NCBI GenBank assembly: GCA_018000995.1 | Contig: JAGNIU010000001.1 | Coordinates: 124,001 to 188,000, forward strand | DNA: 64,000 nt | Direction: 5' to 3' | From: Bacteroidia bacterium | GTDB taxonomy: Bacteria; Bacteroidota; Bacteroidia; B-17B0; Aurantibacillaceae | Shown: positions 16,619 through 25,057 of the stretch, piece by piece | Numbering within the stretch: the stretch's first letter is position 1 | Layout of the letters: every line of letters begins with the position of its first letter | Made by a program: the position numbers and the translations under genes | The notes under the pieces: model-generated | Databases searched by the model: none | Told to the model about the DNA's origin: nothing | Seen by the model: only the letters and a program-made list of their open reading frames with translations

Positions 16619-17365
16619 ATGAAAATTTTAGGAATTATTCCTGCACGTTACGCCTCTACCCGTTTTCCCGGTAAACCACTGATAGAAATCATGGGCAAAT
16701 CTATGTTGCAAAGGGTTTACGAACAAGCCAAAAAATCAGAACATTTAACGGATGTAATAATTGCTACTGATGATGCCCGTATTGAAAATCACGCCAAGTC
16801 GTTCGGTGCTAAGGTAGTGCTTACAAAAGCCGAACATCCTAGTGGTACCGACCGCAGCTATGAAGCGTATATCAACACCAAAACCACTTACGATTATATT
16901 ATCAATATTCAGGGCGATGAACCTTTTATCGATCCTTCACAAATTGATTTATTAGCTAAGATTTGCGACGGAAACACTGAATTAGCCACTTTAATGATAA
17001 AATGTAACAGCCATTCTGTTTTATTTGATAAAGGCGAAGTGAAAATCACGCTCAATACCAATAAAGAAGCGCTTTATTTCAGTCGTATGGTAATTCCTTT
17101 CATTAAGGGTGTTGATGAAAAAGAATGGCATAATCATTTTGATTATTACCGCCATGTAGGTATGTATGCCTACCGTGCCGATGTTCTTGAAAAAGTAACT
17201 AAACTAAAACCATCTCCTCTCGAATTAGCCGAATCACTTGAACAATTACGCTGGTTAGAAAATGGTTTTAAAATAAAATGTGCGGAAACTCTTCACGATA
17301 GTCATTGTATCGACACGCCCGAAGATGTTGAGAAAGTAATAAAATTAATGGGAATTAAATCCTGA
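16619..17365 (+). CDS. kdsB: 3-deoxy-manno-octulosonate cytidylyltransferase (CMP-Kdo synthetase)
   Basis: Activates Kdo with CTP for transfer to lipid A. The 248 residues match the normal KdsB length. Signature stretches are IIPARYASTRFPGKPL at the nucleotide site, ATDDARIENHAKSFG, HPSGTDRSYEA, NIQGDEPFIDP and YFSRMVIPF, with the C-terminal HDSHCIDTPEDVEKV. It lies on the same strand as the transaldolase-CBS and KdsC-like genes but beyond one minus-strand gene, so it probably has its own promoter. Its presence anchors the neighbourhood in Kdo metabolism. Cytoplasmic. Confidence 0.96.
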   Translation: MKILGIIPARYASTRFPGKPLIEIMGKSMLQRVYEQAKKSEHLTDVIIATDDARIENHAKSFGAKVVLTKAEHPSGTDRSYEAYINTKTTYDYIINIQGDEPFIDPSQIDLLAKICDGNTELATLMIKCNSHSVLFDKGEVKITLNTNKEALYFSRMVIPFIKGVDEKEWHNHFDYYRHVGMYAYRADVLEKVTKLKPSPLELAESLEQLRWLENGFKIKCAETLHDSHCIDTPEDVEKVIKLMGIKS

Positions 17366-17734
17366 TTACAGAGGTCCGCCCTTATCAATCCAGCACAATA
17401 CTGAATCAACTTTAGATGACGACATTAAACCAAATGGAGGCATTGGGTTCGAAGAATTTGTAATCCTGTCTCTTAATCGGCCATCTGTTGCTCTGGCTTT
17501 TACGTTAGTGTAAGTTGTTAAATCCACACCTCCTGAACCAAAAGGACCACTATGACAACTAATACAAGCATTATCAATAATAGCTTTTACACCATTCATA
17601 TACTTTATAGAATCACAGGCGTTAACCGGTAATGGTGCCGATTTTGCAGGCAAAAGACCTTTTTTGTTCTCACATGAAAGTAATACCCCTAAAAGAATAA
17701 AAGTTACAATATATACAGATTTGCCCATTTTCAT
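17366..17734 (-). CDS. Monohaem cytochrome c-like lipoprotein
   Basis: A protein of 122 residues. A signal peptide ends in the lipobox LLSC (Cys21), and the haem site CISCH lies at Cys57, Cys60 and His61. SNPMPPFG supplies a likely distal Met ligand and the end is CWIDKGGPL. The 'NACISCHSGPFGSGGVDL' pattern is typical of planctomycete-type or DUF1549-associated cytochrome modules found as single lipoproteins in Bacteroidota. Translation may begin at Met1 or Met3. Its stop abuts the kdsB stop, tail to tail. Periplasmic electron transfer is likely; the partner is unknown. Confidence 0.8.
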   Translation of the reverse strand: MKMGKSVYIVTFILLGVLLSCENKKGLLPAKSAPLPVNACDSIKYMNGVKAIIDNACISCHSGPFGSGGVDLTTYTNVKARATDGRLRDRITNSSNPMPPFGLMSSSKVDSVLCWIDKGGPL

Positions 17735-17825
17735 TGCTAATTTATAAAGCTAAAATAGTTATTTATGAGATAATTACAATAAATATAATAATATTTTTTA
17801 TTTTTACTATATTAATTAATTTACA

Positions 17826-19445
17826 ATGAAAAACATCCTCTTTTTACTCCTGGTTTCGAGTCTCCTTTTTACTACAACTCCTGCTAAATCAATGCCCCTA
17901 GATGCGGGCGACCAAGTTAAGATTGGTTTGGCTAAACAAAAATTTTATGCCGGCGATGTGGTAGGTGCACTTAATTTGTATAAAGAAGTTTTAATAAAGA
18001 ACCCTCAAGATGTGACTGTTTTACATTTTGTAGGACTTTGTCATTTTACCTTAAAAGATTACGAAAAAGCGACCGAGCATTTTAATAAAGCGAAAGAAAT
18101 TAAAACTGGTATTAAATACGAAACCTATTTATATACCGGAAAATTATTTCAAATGGCGGGTAAGTACGACGAAGCTCTTGTTGATCTTAATGAATATAAA
18201 AAACTAGCGCCTATAAAAGAATCAACTGAGGAAGATATTGAAGTTTGGATTGACCAATGTAATACTGCAAAAAAATTAATAGCGTCTCCTTTAGATGTTA
18301 AGGTTGAAAATATGGGTCCTGAAATTAATAGCAAGTTCGATGATCAATCGCCTGCTATTTCAGCTGACGGAATGAAATTAGTTTTTAATACTCGTCGCCC
18401 TGAAACAACAAATTCGTTAATGGATGTTGAAGGTGATGGAAAATATTTTCAGGATATTTATTATTCTGATTTTGATACTTTGACTAAAAAATGGAAACAA
18501 GCGGATGATGTTCCCGGTTCAATTAACACAAACGCACACGATGCTTGTACAGGTATTTCTGCTGACGGAAAAATAATTTTCATTTATAAAAATGATTTGA
18601 AAGATCCTCAATCACGTGGTGGTGATATTTATTCTTCTAAAATCGTCAACGGAAAATGGCGTACACCTGAGAATATGGCAAAACCAATTAATACCAGTTA
18701 CTGGGAAGGTGGCGCTTGCATTTCTCCTGATGGGAAAACTTTATTCTTTACTAGCGAACGCCCCGGCGGAAGCGGTAACTCAGATATTTGGATGGCGAAA
18801 CGTTTAACTAAAACTACTTGGGACAAACCTGTAAACTTAGGAACAGAAGTAAACTCTGCGTTTGATGAAGTAGGATTATTTTTAGCGCCTGATGGAAAAA
18901 CTTTATTCTTCTGTAGTAATGGAAAAGGTTCTATGGGCGACTACGATATTTTTAAATCAACTTTAGAAAATGGAAAATGGACTAAGCCTGTTAACTTAGG
19001 TTACCCAATTAACTCTGACAAACGCGACGGACCTTTTGTACTAAGCGCCAATGCACAAACAGGCTATTTTGCAAGTAACCGCGATGGTGGTTTAGGCGAG
19101 AGTGATATTTACCAGGTAGATTTAAGCAATTACGCTGTATTAGAAAAAGACGGAAAGAAAGTTAGCAATAACGGCTTAAGTATTTTAAAAGGTGTTGTCC
19201 GCGATGGTTACGAAGGTTACGGTGTTGCTGATGTTGATATTGAATTTGCTGATGAAAGCGGTGCAAAAATAGGAAGTACTATTACTAACGAAAACGGAGA
19301 ATATTTTATTACACTTAAAGGCGGTGTAAAATATACAATGACCTTAAAGAAAAAAGGATTTAAAGATTTAACAGAAGCTGTTGAATTAAAACTTGGCACC
19401 AAAGAAACTTTTACTTTAGTGAAAGAGTTTTTATTGAAGAAGTAA
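17826..19445 (+). CDS. Exported TPR/PD40 beta-propeller protein (PorE-like, without OmpA domain)
   Basis: A protein of 539 residues. After a signal peptide come TPR-like helices (residues 30-150, for example VLHFVGLCHFTLKDYEKATEHF), then five or so WD40-like PD40 blades (residues 165-430, with repeats such as CISPDGKTLFFTSERPGGSG and FLAPDGKTLFFCSNGKG). A carboxypeptidase-regulatory-like beta domain (residues 450-520, LKGVVRDGYEGYGVADVDI) follows. The T9SS component PorE has the same order but ends in an OmpA peptidoglycan-binding domain, which is missing here; the frame ends cleanly in FLLKK. It is monocistronic with a terminator. It may be a periplasmic scaffold. Confidence 0.8.
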   Translation: MKNILFLLLVSSLLFTTTPAKSMPLDAGDQVKIGLAKQKFYAGDVVGALNLYKEVLIKNPQDVTVLHFVGLCHFTLKDYEKATEHFNKAKEIKTGIKYETYLYTGKLFQMAGKYDEALVDLNEYKKLAPIKESTEEDIEVWIDQCNTAKKLIASPLDVKVENMGPEINSKFDDQSPAISADGMKLVFNTRRPETTNSLMDVEGDGKYFQDIYYSDFDTLTKKWKQADDVPGSINTNAHDACTGISADGKIIFIYKNDLKDPQSRGGDIYSSKIVNGKWRTPENMAKPINTSYWEGGACISPDGKTLFFTSERPGGSGNSDIWMAKRLTKTTWDKPVNLGTEVNSAFDEVGLFLAPDGKTLFFCSNGKGSMGDYDIFKSTLENGKWTKPVNLGYPINSDKRDGPFVLSANAQTGYFASNRDGGLGESDIYQVDLSNYAVLEKDGKKVSNNGLSILKGVVRDGYEGYGVADVDIEFADESGAKIGSTITNENGEYFITLKGGVKYTMTLKKKGFKDLTEAVELKLGTKETFTLVKEFLLKK

Positions 19446-19466
19446 TTTAATTAAAAATGTTTTGAG

Positions 19467-19495
19467 AATCCCGCCCTAAAAAGCGGGATTTTTTA
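19467..19495 (+). terminator. Rho-independent terminator, possibly bidirectional
   Basis: An eight-base-pair stem (AATCCCGC with GCGGGATT) and a T run follow the TPR/PD40 gene. It lies just beyond the stop of the convergent helicase gene and could serve both. Confidence 0.88.
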
Positions 19496-19496
19496 T

Positions 19497-21431
19497 TTAA
19501 TACAAAAACTCCCAAGCCGATTTATAGAATTCGTTCTTCTCACAATACTCTGTAAAGGCTTTGTAAAAAGGGTGATTGCCAACGGTTGAGGTATCCATAA
19601 TCACAACTAATTTTTTCTTAGCGCGAGTCAATGCCACATTCATTCGGCGGATATCACTTAAAAATCCAATTTCCGAATTTGAATTACTTCTCACCAAAGA
19701 AATATAAATAACATCGCGTTCTTCTCCTTGAAAACCATCGATTGTTTTTACAGAAATTTCACTAATAGGTTTATTTGAAAAATCTTGTTCTGCTAATTTT
19801 TCTTTTAGTAATTCTATTTGCTCTTTGTAAGGGGAGATTATTCCAATAGAAATTTTTTGTTCTTGTTTCGAGTATTCGTACTGTTCTAATAATAAATTCA
19901 AATGTTTGTATAATAAATCTGCTTCTCCTTTATTGGATAAACTTAATGTTTCCGGATTTTGTAATTCATCAAAACTACAACCTGCTGTGTCTATTAATTC
20001 AACAGGCTTACTCAAAAAATCAGATTCGCTCGTCGCATCCAATAAAGCATCTTTCACCGAGACATCCGCTTCTAATTCATTTTTATAAAAATAAGCATTA
20101 CTGAAGCTCATTATGGCATTGTGCATTCGGTACTGTCGCGTTAATAGTGTTGAAGCGCCTTCTAACTTCATGCATGTATCCAATAACGTCACATCTAATC
20201 CTTCTTTTTTCGCATCAATACTTTTTACAACAGGCGGTAACTGAAAATGGTCGCCACTAAAAATAACACGCTTACATTTTAAAATCGGAATCCAAGTCAT
20301 AGGCTCCAATGCCTGCGAGGCTTCATCAAAAAATAAAGTATTAAATGTTTTCTTACTTAAAGCCCTATGTGTTGAAGTCACCGGCGTACAACAAATTACC
20401 TGCGCATTCGCAAATAATTCGTTCACTACATGATCCTCCAATAATCTTGCTTCTTTTAAACAATTTTTTGCTTCCGAATAAAATGCAGCACGTTGCTGAG
20501 CATCTTCTCTTCCGAAAACGCGTTTGTATTTTCCGGCCATACGGAAATATTCCTCCGCATTCTTCCGCAAACTTTTTATGTCTTTGTAGTAGGTACTACT
20601 CTGAACTTGTCCATCCACCGATGTTCCCATTAACTCTTCTGAAATTCTCGCGGGGTGACCAACACGCAAAACACTTACGCCTTGCTCTAATAATTTCTCA
20701 CTTAATAAATCAACAGCAGTATTAGTTGGTGCGCAGACTAAAACTTGTCTCTCAGTTTGTAAAGTCAAACGTATAGCATGAACTAAAGTTGTTGTTTTAC
20801 CTGTACCGGGTGGGCCGTGAATAACAGCTACATCATTTGCAGAAAGCGCATGACGCACCGCTCTGTTTTGAGATAAATTTAATTGCGGAATAATAATACT
20901 TTCATCTACTTTCTCGAAGGTTGCTTTTTCGGCGCCTGCAAATATTTCACGTAAATCAGCTTGTTTGCAATTGCGTGCGCCAATAGCTATATCTAATGCC
21001 TTTTGCATTTCGGTATAACTATTATCATCAAACTGAATATTGATTCCTAATTTTCCATCGTAAGCCCAATCCGGTAATTCTTCAGCGTGCAAAATAATCA
21101 GCATTTTATTTTTACCGGAGCGTTTAATAGTGCCAATCATTTCATTAGCATCATCAGGTATTTTATTCGAGAATAAAGAAACATTTTTACCGGTACTGAA
21201 ATGATGAGGCATATCTAAATTAGTTGTGCGCTCCACCTCTATCTGAAGCAAATCGCCATAACCTAATTCGTCATTTAAAATTTGTATGGGGTACCAAGTA
21301 ACCCCATTTTGTTTACGGCGCTCTATACCTGCTTTTAAAAATTGTTCTTTATATTGAAAAAAGTCTTCTTCCCTCTCAATAAGAAGTAATTCCTTTAGTA
21401 ATTTTAAATGTTTTATTGAGGGTGAATCCAT
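19497..21431 (-). CDS. UPF1/SMUBP2-like superfamily 1 helicase
   Basis: A helicase of 644 residues of the UPF1/IGHMBP2 group, with a beta-barrel (1B) region in the first 170 residues. Motif I is HGPPGTGKTTTLVHA (about 204), Ia is VLVCAPTNTAVDLL, II is FFDEASQ (about 373), III is FSGDHFQLPPVV, IV is TRQYRMH, V is TIDGFQGEERDVI and VI is NVALTRAKKKLVV. These are the complete 5'-to-3' helicase motifs. Bacterial members are usually single proteins whose physiological role is poorly known, with DNA or RNA repair suggested. Alone on its strand, convergent with the TPR/PD40 gene. Confidence 0.92.
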   Translation of the reverse strand: MDSPSIKHLKLLKELLLIEREEDFFQYKEQFLKAGIERRKQNGVTWYPIQILNDELGYGDLLQIEVERTTNLDMPHHFSTGKNVSLFSNKIPDDANEMIGTIKRSGKNKMLIILHAEELPDWAYDGKLGINIQFDDNSYTEMQKALDIAIGARNCKQADLREIFAGAEKATFEKVDESIIIPQLNLSQNRAVRHALSANDVAVIHGPPGTGKTTTLVHAIRLTLQTERQVLVCAPTNTAVDLLSEKLLEQGVSVLRVGHPARISEELMGTSVDGQVQSSTYYKDIKSLRKNAEEYFRMAGKYKRVFGREDAQQRAAFYSEAKNCLKEARLLEDHVVNELFANAQVICCTPVTSTHRALSKKTFNTLFFDEASQALEPMTWIPILKCKRVIFSGDHFQLPPVVKSIDAKKEGLDVTLLDTCMKLEGASTLLTRQYRMHNAIMSFSNAYFYKNELEADVSVKDALLDATSESDFLSKPVELIDTAGCSFDELQNPETLSLSNKGEADLLYKHLNLLLEQYEYSKQEQKISIGIISPYKEQIELLKEKLAEQDFSNKPISEISVKTIDGFQGEERDVIYISLVRSNSNSEIGFLSDIRRMNVALTRAKKKLVVIMDTSTVGNHPFYKAFTEYCEKNEFYKSAWEFLY

Positions 21432-21488
21432 ACTTCGGCAAGCTCTGTACCAATTCTAAATGAGTTTTAAAAAACTCTTAAGAATCGG

Positions 21489-21496
21489 TATATTTG
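21489..21496 (+). promoter_or_regulatory. -7 element for the MBOAT/SGNH operon
   Basis: TATATTTG matches TAnnTTTG 14 bases before the ATG at 21510. An inverted repeat GAGTTTT/AAAACTC sits upstream at about 21461-21476. Confidence 0.45.
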
Positions 21497-21509
21497 TTAA
21501 TTATAACCA

Positions 21510-22913
21510 ATGATTTTTAACACCATAGAGTTTGTCATTTTCCTATTAGTGGTATTTGTCCTCTATTGGCGCTTTTTCAGCAAAAATAGCACAAGTCAAA
21601 ATACTTTACTACTAATTGCCGGTTATTTTTTTTACAGTTGGTGGAGCTGGAAGTTTTTACTGCTGTTTGTCGGCACTTCCCTCATCGATTTCTACGCCGC
21701 TCAAAAAATTGAACAAAATGAAGATCCAAAGAAACGCAAACTATTTTTAGGACTATCGCTGAGTGGAAATTTATTGGTATTAGGATTTTTTAAGTACTAT
21801 AATTTTTTTGTGACAGAATTCGCGAATCTGTTTTCTTTAAATCCTGAAAATCTTACTCTAAACATTATTCTCCCTCTGGGAATTAGCTTTTATACTTTTC
21901 AAGCAATGGCTTACACTATTGATGTGTACAGAAAAACAACTAAAGCGGAAACTAATTTACTCACGTATTTAGTCTACAGCAGTTTCTTCCCGCAAATGTT
22001 ATCCGGACCAATTGAAAGGGCCAATCGTTTAATGGGACAATTCAAAATAAAACGTGAGTTCAATTATGCTCAAGCTACAAAAGGATTGGAATTGATTTTA
22101 TTTGGCTATCTGAAAAAAGTGGTGTTAGCTGATAATTTAGCTGTGATTGCCGACAAAGGATTTTCGATGCCGGATAATTATCATGGTTTAGATATTAGTA
22201 TTGCGGTTTTGTGTTTCACATTTCAAATTTATTGTGATTTTAGTGGCTACACCGATATTGCCAGAGGCGTCGCCAGATTATTTGGCTTTGAATTAATTAA
22301 AAACTTCAACAATCCTTATTTTGCCGAGAACATAAATGATTTTTGGAGGAGAAGGCATATTTCGTTGAGCACCTGGTTCCGCGATTATTTATACATTCCA
22401 CTAGGCGGAAATAAAAAAGGAAAATTCAGAACTACATTCAATATAATTCTTGTATTTGCTGTTTCAGGTTTATGGCACGGCGCCAGCAGAACTTTTTTAG
22501 CTTGGGGATTGTATCATGGGTTTTTGTCGGCAATAAATCGTTTACTTAATATAAAAATAGAATTTCCGAAACCTATTAAAATATTTATCACGTTTTTGAT
22601 TGTCGCTTTTGGTTTAATATTTTTCAGAGCAGCCACAATGCCTGAGGCTTATAAAGTCATTGGTAATTTGTTTTCTTTTAGCAGCGGCGTGACTATATTA
22701 GGAGGAATTGAAAATTTGAAACTAATTCTTCTATTCTCTGCTCTATTCACAGTTTTAATTTTAGAAAGATTAAATGAAGTAAAACCCGAGCTTTTCAAAA
22801 ACATGTTTAGTAAAAAGATTTTAAAGTACTCTGCTTATTATTACGCTGTAATTTTAATTATTCTATTGGGAGTTTATGACAACACTCCTAATTTTATTTA
22901 TTTCCAATTTTAA
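21510..22913 (+). CDS. MBOAT-family O-acyltransferase (AlgI-like)
   Basis: A polytopic membrane protein of 467 residues of the DltB/AlgI type. It has the AlgI-like GISFYTFQAMAYTIDVY and FFPQMLSGPIERA stretches, DFWRRRHISLSTWFRDYLY, and the active-site region GLWHGASRTFLAWGLYHG with the invariant His at about residue 323. Such enzymes pass an acyl, usually acetyl, group across the membrane to a periplasmic glycan. The stop overlaps the start of the next gene (TAATG), an SGNH-like protein, the usual partner that completes transfer. The glycan acceptor is not known; the GH16 gene beside it or the exported polysaccharide are candidates. Confidence 0.92.
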   Translation: MIFNTIEFVIFLLVVFVLYWRFFSKNSTSQNTLLLIAGYFFYSWWSWKFLLLFVGTSLIDFYAAQKIEQNEDPKKRKLFLGLSLSGNLLVLGFFKYYNFFVTEFANLFSLNPENLTLNIILPLGISFYTFQAMAYTIDVYRKTTKAETNLLTYLVYSSFFPQMLSGPIERANRLMGQFKIKREFNYAQATKGLELILFGYLKKVVLADNLAVIADKGFSMPDNYHGLDISIAVLCFTFQIYCDFSGYTDIARGVARLFGFELIKNFNNPYFAENINDFWRRRHISLSTWFRDYLYIPLGGNKKGKFRTTFNIILVFAVSGLWHGASRTFLAWGLYHGFLSAINRLLNIKIEFPKPIKIFITFLIVAFGLIFFRAATMPEAYKVIGNLFSFSSGVTILGGIENLKLILLFSALFTVLILERLNEVKPELFKNMFSKKILKYSAYYYAVILIILLGVYDNTPNFIYFQF

Positions 22914-23857
22914 TGAAACAGTTTGTAAAGAAAATAGTTGTTTTTAGTCTGCCCGTTTTAATCGGACTAGGATTTATTTTCTTTATTAAAACCAATCGTG
23001 AATTTTGTTATAACTACGTGAAGGGTGATTGCGAAGGCAGAGGAAAAATACTTTATAAAAAAATATACGAGGATAAAAATAAAGTAGATTATCTATTTGT
23101 TGGCTCTTCTAAAACATGGAATGATATTAACGATGCTTCGCTTGAATGGAGTATTAATTCTCCGGAATTGCCCCGAATAAAAGTATTTAATTCAGGTTAT
23201 TGTCGTTTTGGAAGAAATTTAGATTATTTATTTTGTAAAGAATTTTTAAAGCGGAATAAATTAAAGAAACTATTTTTAGAGGTTCGTGCTGATGAATCAA
23301 CAACATCACATCCGATATATTCGTATTTGGCAAACGGAACCGAAATACTGGAAGGTGCGCTGGCTTTAAATGGTAAATTACTTCCGGAAGTTTATAATCA
23401 TTTACTGATGAATATTAATTTTATTCGTCACACCACCAATCTTGAGGAATTTGAAATAAATAGCGAAAACATTCCTGAATTCGGTTTTAATAATGTAGAT
23501 AAAATTTTGGATGCAGAAACACTTGATGAATTTTATGATAGTGAGTTAAAGAAAACTAAAGAGTTTGGCATTGACACTTCCTCGCTAGAATACAGATTTA
23601 GTAATTACTATTTAAACAAAATCAAAAAACTCTGTGATTCAAAGAAAGTAGAATTAGTATTCGTTTATCTTCCTAGCTATGCCAATGTAAACAAAACACC
23701 TGTCTTTAAATCACACTACGAACAATGGGGTAAAGTAATTATTGGCCCCGATAGTATTTTCAATAATAAAAGGTATTGGAAAGATGTTGCGCATTTAAAT
23801 TCTCATGGCGCCGATGCTTATACTAAATTTTTAGCAACTCAGTTATCTCGTAAATAA
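22913..23857 (+). CDS. SGNH/DltD-like protein, partner of the MBOAT acyltransferase
   Basis: A protein of 314 residues with one N-terminal membrane anchor (FSLPVLIGLGFIFFI) and a periplasmic domain. LFVGSSKTWNDI carries a GxS nucleophile-like block near Ser65, and a C-terminal KDVAHLNSHGADAY has the D-x-x-H dyad at about residues 290-293. Together they fit the SGNH hydrolase fold that accompanies MBOAT proteins as AlgJ/AlgX/DltD do. It is coupled to the MBOAT gene by a one-base overlap. Its 3' end overlaps the convergent GH16 gene by 15 bases. The role is inferred from architecture and pairing. Confidence 0.72.
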   Translation: MKQFVKKIVVFSLPVLIGLGFIFFIKTNREFCYNYVKGDCEGRGKILYKKIYEDKNKVDYLFVGSSKTWNDINDASLEWSINSPELPRIKVFNSGYCRFGRNLDYLFCKEFLKRNKLKKLFLEVRADESTTSHPIYSYLANGTEILEGALALNGKLLPEVYNHLLMNINFIRHTTNLEEFEINSENIPEFGFNNVDKILDAETLDEFYDSELKKTKEFGIDTSSLEYRFSNYYLNKIKKLCDSKKVELVFVYLPSYANVNKTPVFKSHYEQWGKVIIGPDSIFNNKRYWKDVAHLNSHGADAYTKFLATQLSRK

Positions 23858-25054
23858 AAAAGTTTTCTCAACCTTCTGGTTTTCGTAAAAAATTTCAATT
23901 TTGGTGCCGTTAGTTATAGCCACCGGAATGTTTAATTCTCTTGCGTCGGTTTCTTTTTCAAATTGCACTTGGTCTCCATTACTTACTTTCACCTTATACT
24001 TTTCCTTTTTACTTAAGCCGTTGCAAAACAATTTTAATGTGCCGTCGTCATTTTTCAATAACGAGACGAAAATTCCATCATTAGTGTGTTCCTTCTTTTT
24101 TCCATATAACATTTTCGGACTACGTTTAACAAATGTATTGTCAGGAGCTGTGTTTACATCCGTAGCTTTTAAAGCGAAATCTTTTACAAGAGCTTCATCT
24201 CTTGTCCACACTCGTATATAATCAATTACAAATGGAGAAAATTTTTCAACGTCTTTATTTGGTCCGGGATGAAACGGTCCATCGTTAGCCGGCACCGCAA
24301 TATTCGCTACCACATGCTTTGGTTGTGTGAATTTCACTTTTGCAACTGCAATACATTTTCCATTTAAATAAAACCTTACTTCATTTTCATCCCACAAGCA
24401 AGAAATAATATTATAGCCTTTATCTAAATCGCCATTCAATTTAAGCCAACCTCCAAAACTTCTTTTTTGTCCTATAGCATTTCTTACTTTATCACAACCC
24501 TGACAATGTGTATCGACATGTGTTTGATCTTCGCGCTCACCCTTCAATTCCATAATATCGATTTCCTCATTGGGAGAACCGCCGTACAACCAAAACGCGG
24601 GCCACAATCCTTTATCTGGAGGCGCTTTAAATTTTATTTCGTAATACCCTTTAAGATATTTTTGCTCGCTTTGAATTAAACCTGATACATATTTAAAATC
24701 ACGTTTATTTAATCCCTGAAAAACGCCTTTTCCTGATTTAATTGAATCCCCATCTTTCATCCAATCTATAAGACGTTCGTTAACATCTTGCTTTTGACAG
24801 GTAATATATAAATTACCATTTTTTACTTTATGGTTTTTATAATCGGAATAATACTGTTGTTCTTTATTTGAAGTAATGCTTCTGGCCCAACCGTACCAAC
24901 TTTTCCATTTGTCTTTTGATATTTCTGTATCAGAAAACTCATCTCCACCCTGATAATAATAAGTGATGACGGTGTCTTTATTAATTTGCCATTGAATTTG
25001 TGAATAGGAAACGGAAATTTCTAAAACGAAAAATAAAAAAAATAATTTTTTCAT
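23843..25054 (-). CDS. Glycoside hydrolase family 16 protein
   Basis: An exported protein of 403 residues. A signal peptide (MKKLFFLFFVLEISVSYSQ) is followed by the GH16 start GGDEFSDTEISKDKW and the catalytic E-x-D-x-x-E at Glu164, Asp166 and Glu169 (EEIDIMELKGE). LWPAFWLYGG, FHPGPNKD and FVIDYIRVW complete the beta-jelly roll to about residue 275. The last 120 residues form an extra beta domain without a clear name. GH16 enzymes cut beta-1,3 or beta-1,4 glucans, agar or carrageenan; the specificity is not readable by eye. It is 3 bases downstream of the desaturase gene on the same strand and convergent with the SGNH gene. Confidence 0.92.
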   Translation of the reverse strand: MKKLFFLFFVLEISVSYSQIQWQINKDTVITYYYQGGDEFSDTEISKDKWKSWYGWARSITSNKEQQYYSDYKNHKVKNGNLYITCQKQDVNERLIDWMKDGDSIKSGKGVFQGLNKRDFKYVSGLIQSEQKYLKGYYEIKFKAPPDKGLWPAFWLYGGSPNEEIDIMELKGEREDQTHVDTHCQGCDKVRNAIGQKRSFGGWLKLNGDLDKGYNIISCLWDENEVRFYLNGKCIAVAKVKFTQPKHVVANIAVPANDGPFHPGPNKDVEKFSPFVIDYIRVWTRDEALVKDFALKATDVNTAPDNTFVKRSPKMLYGKKKEHTNDGIFVSLLKNDDGTLKLFCNGLSKKEKYKVKVSNGDQVQFEKETDARELNIPVAITNGTKIEIFYENQKVEKTFLFTR

Positions 25055-25057
25055 GAT

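Noticed and set aside
17435-17460. A GGTTCGAA-like sequence resembling a tRNA T-arm.
   Set aside because: It is inside the cytochrome c-like gene and no cloverleaf flanks it.
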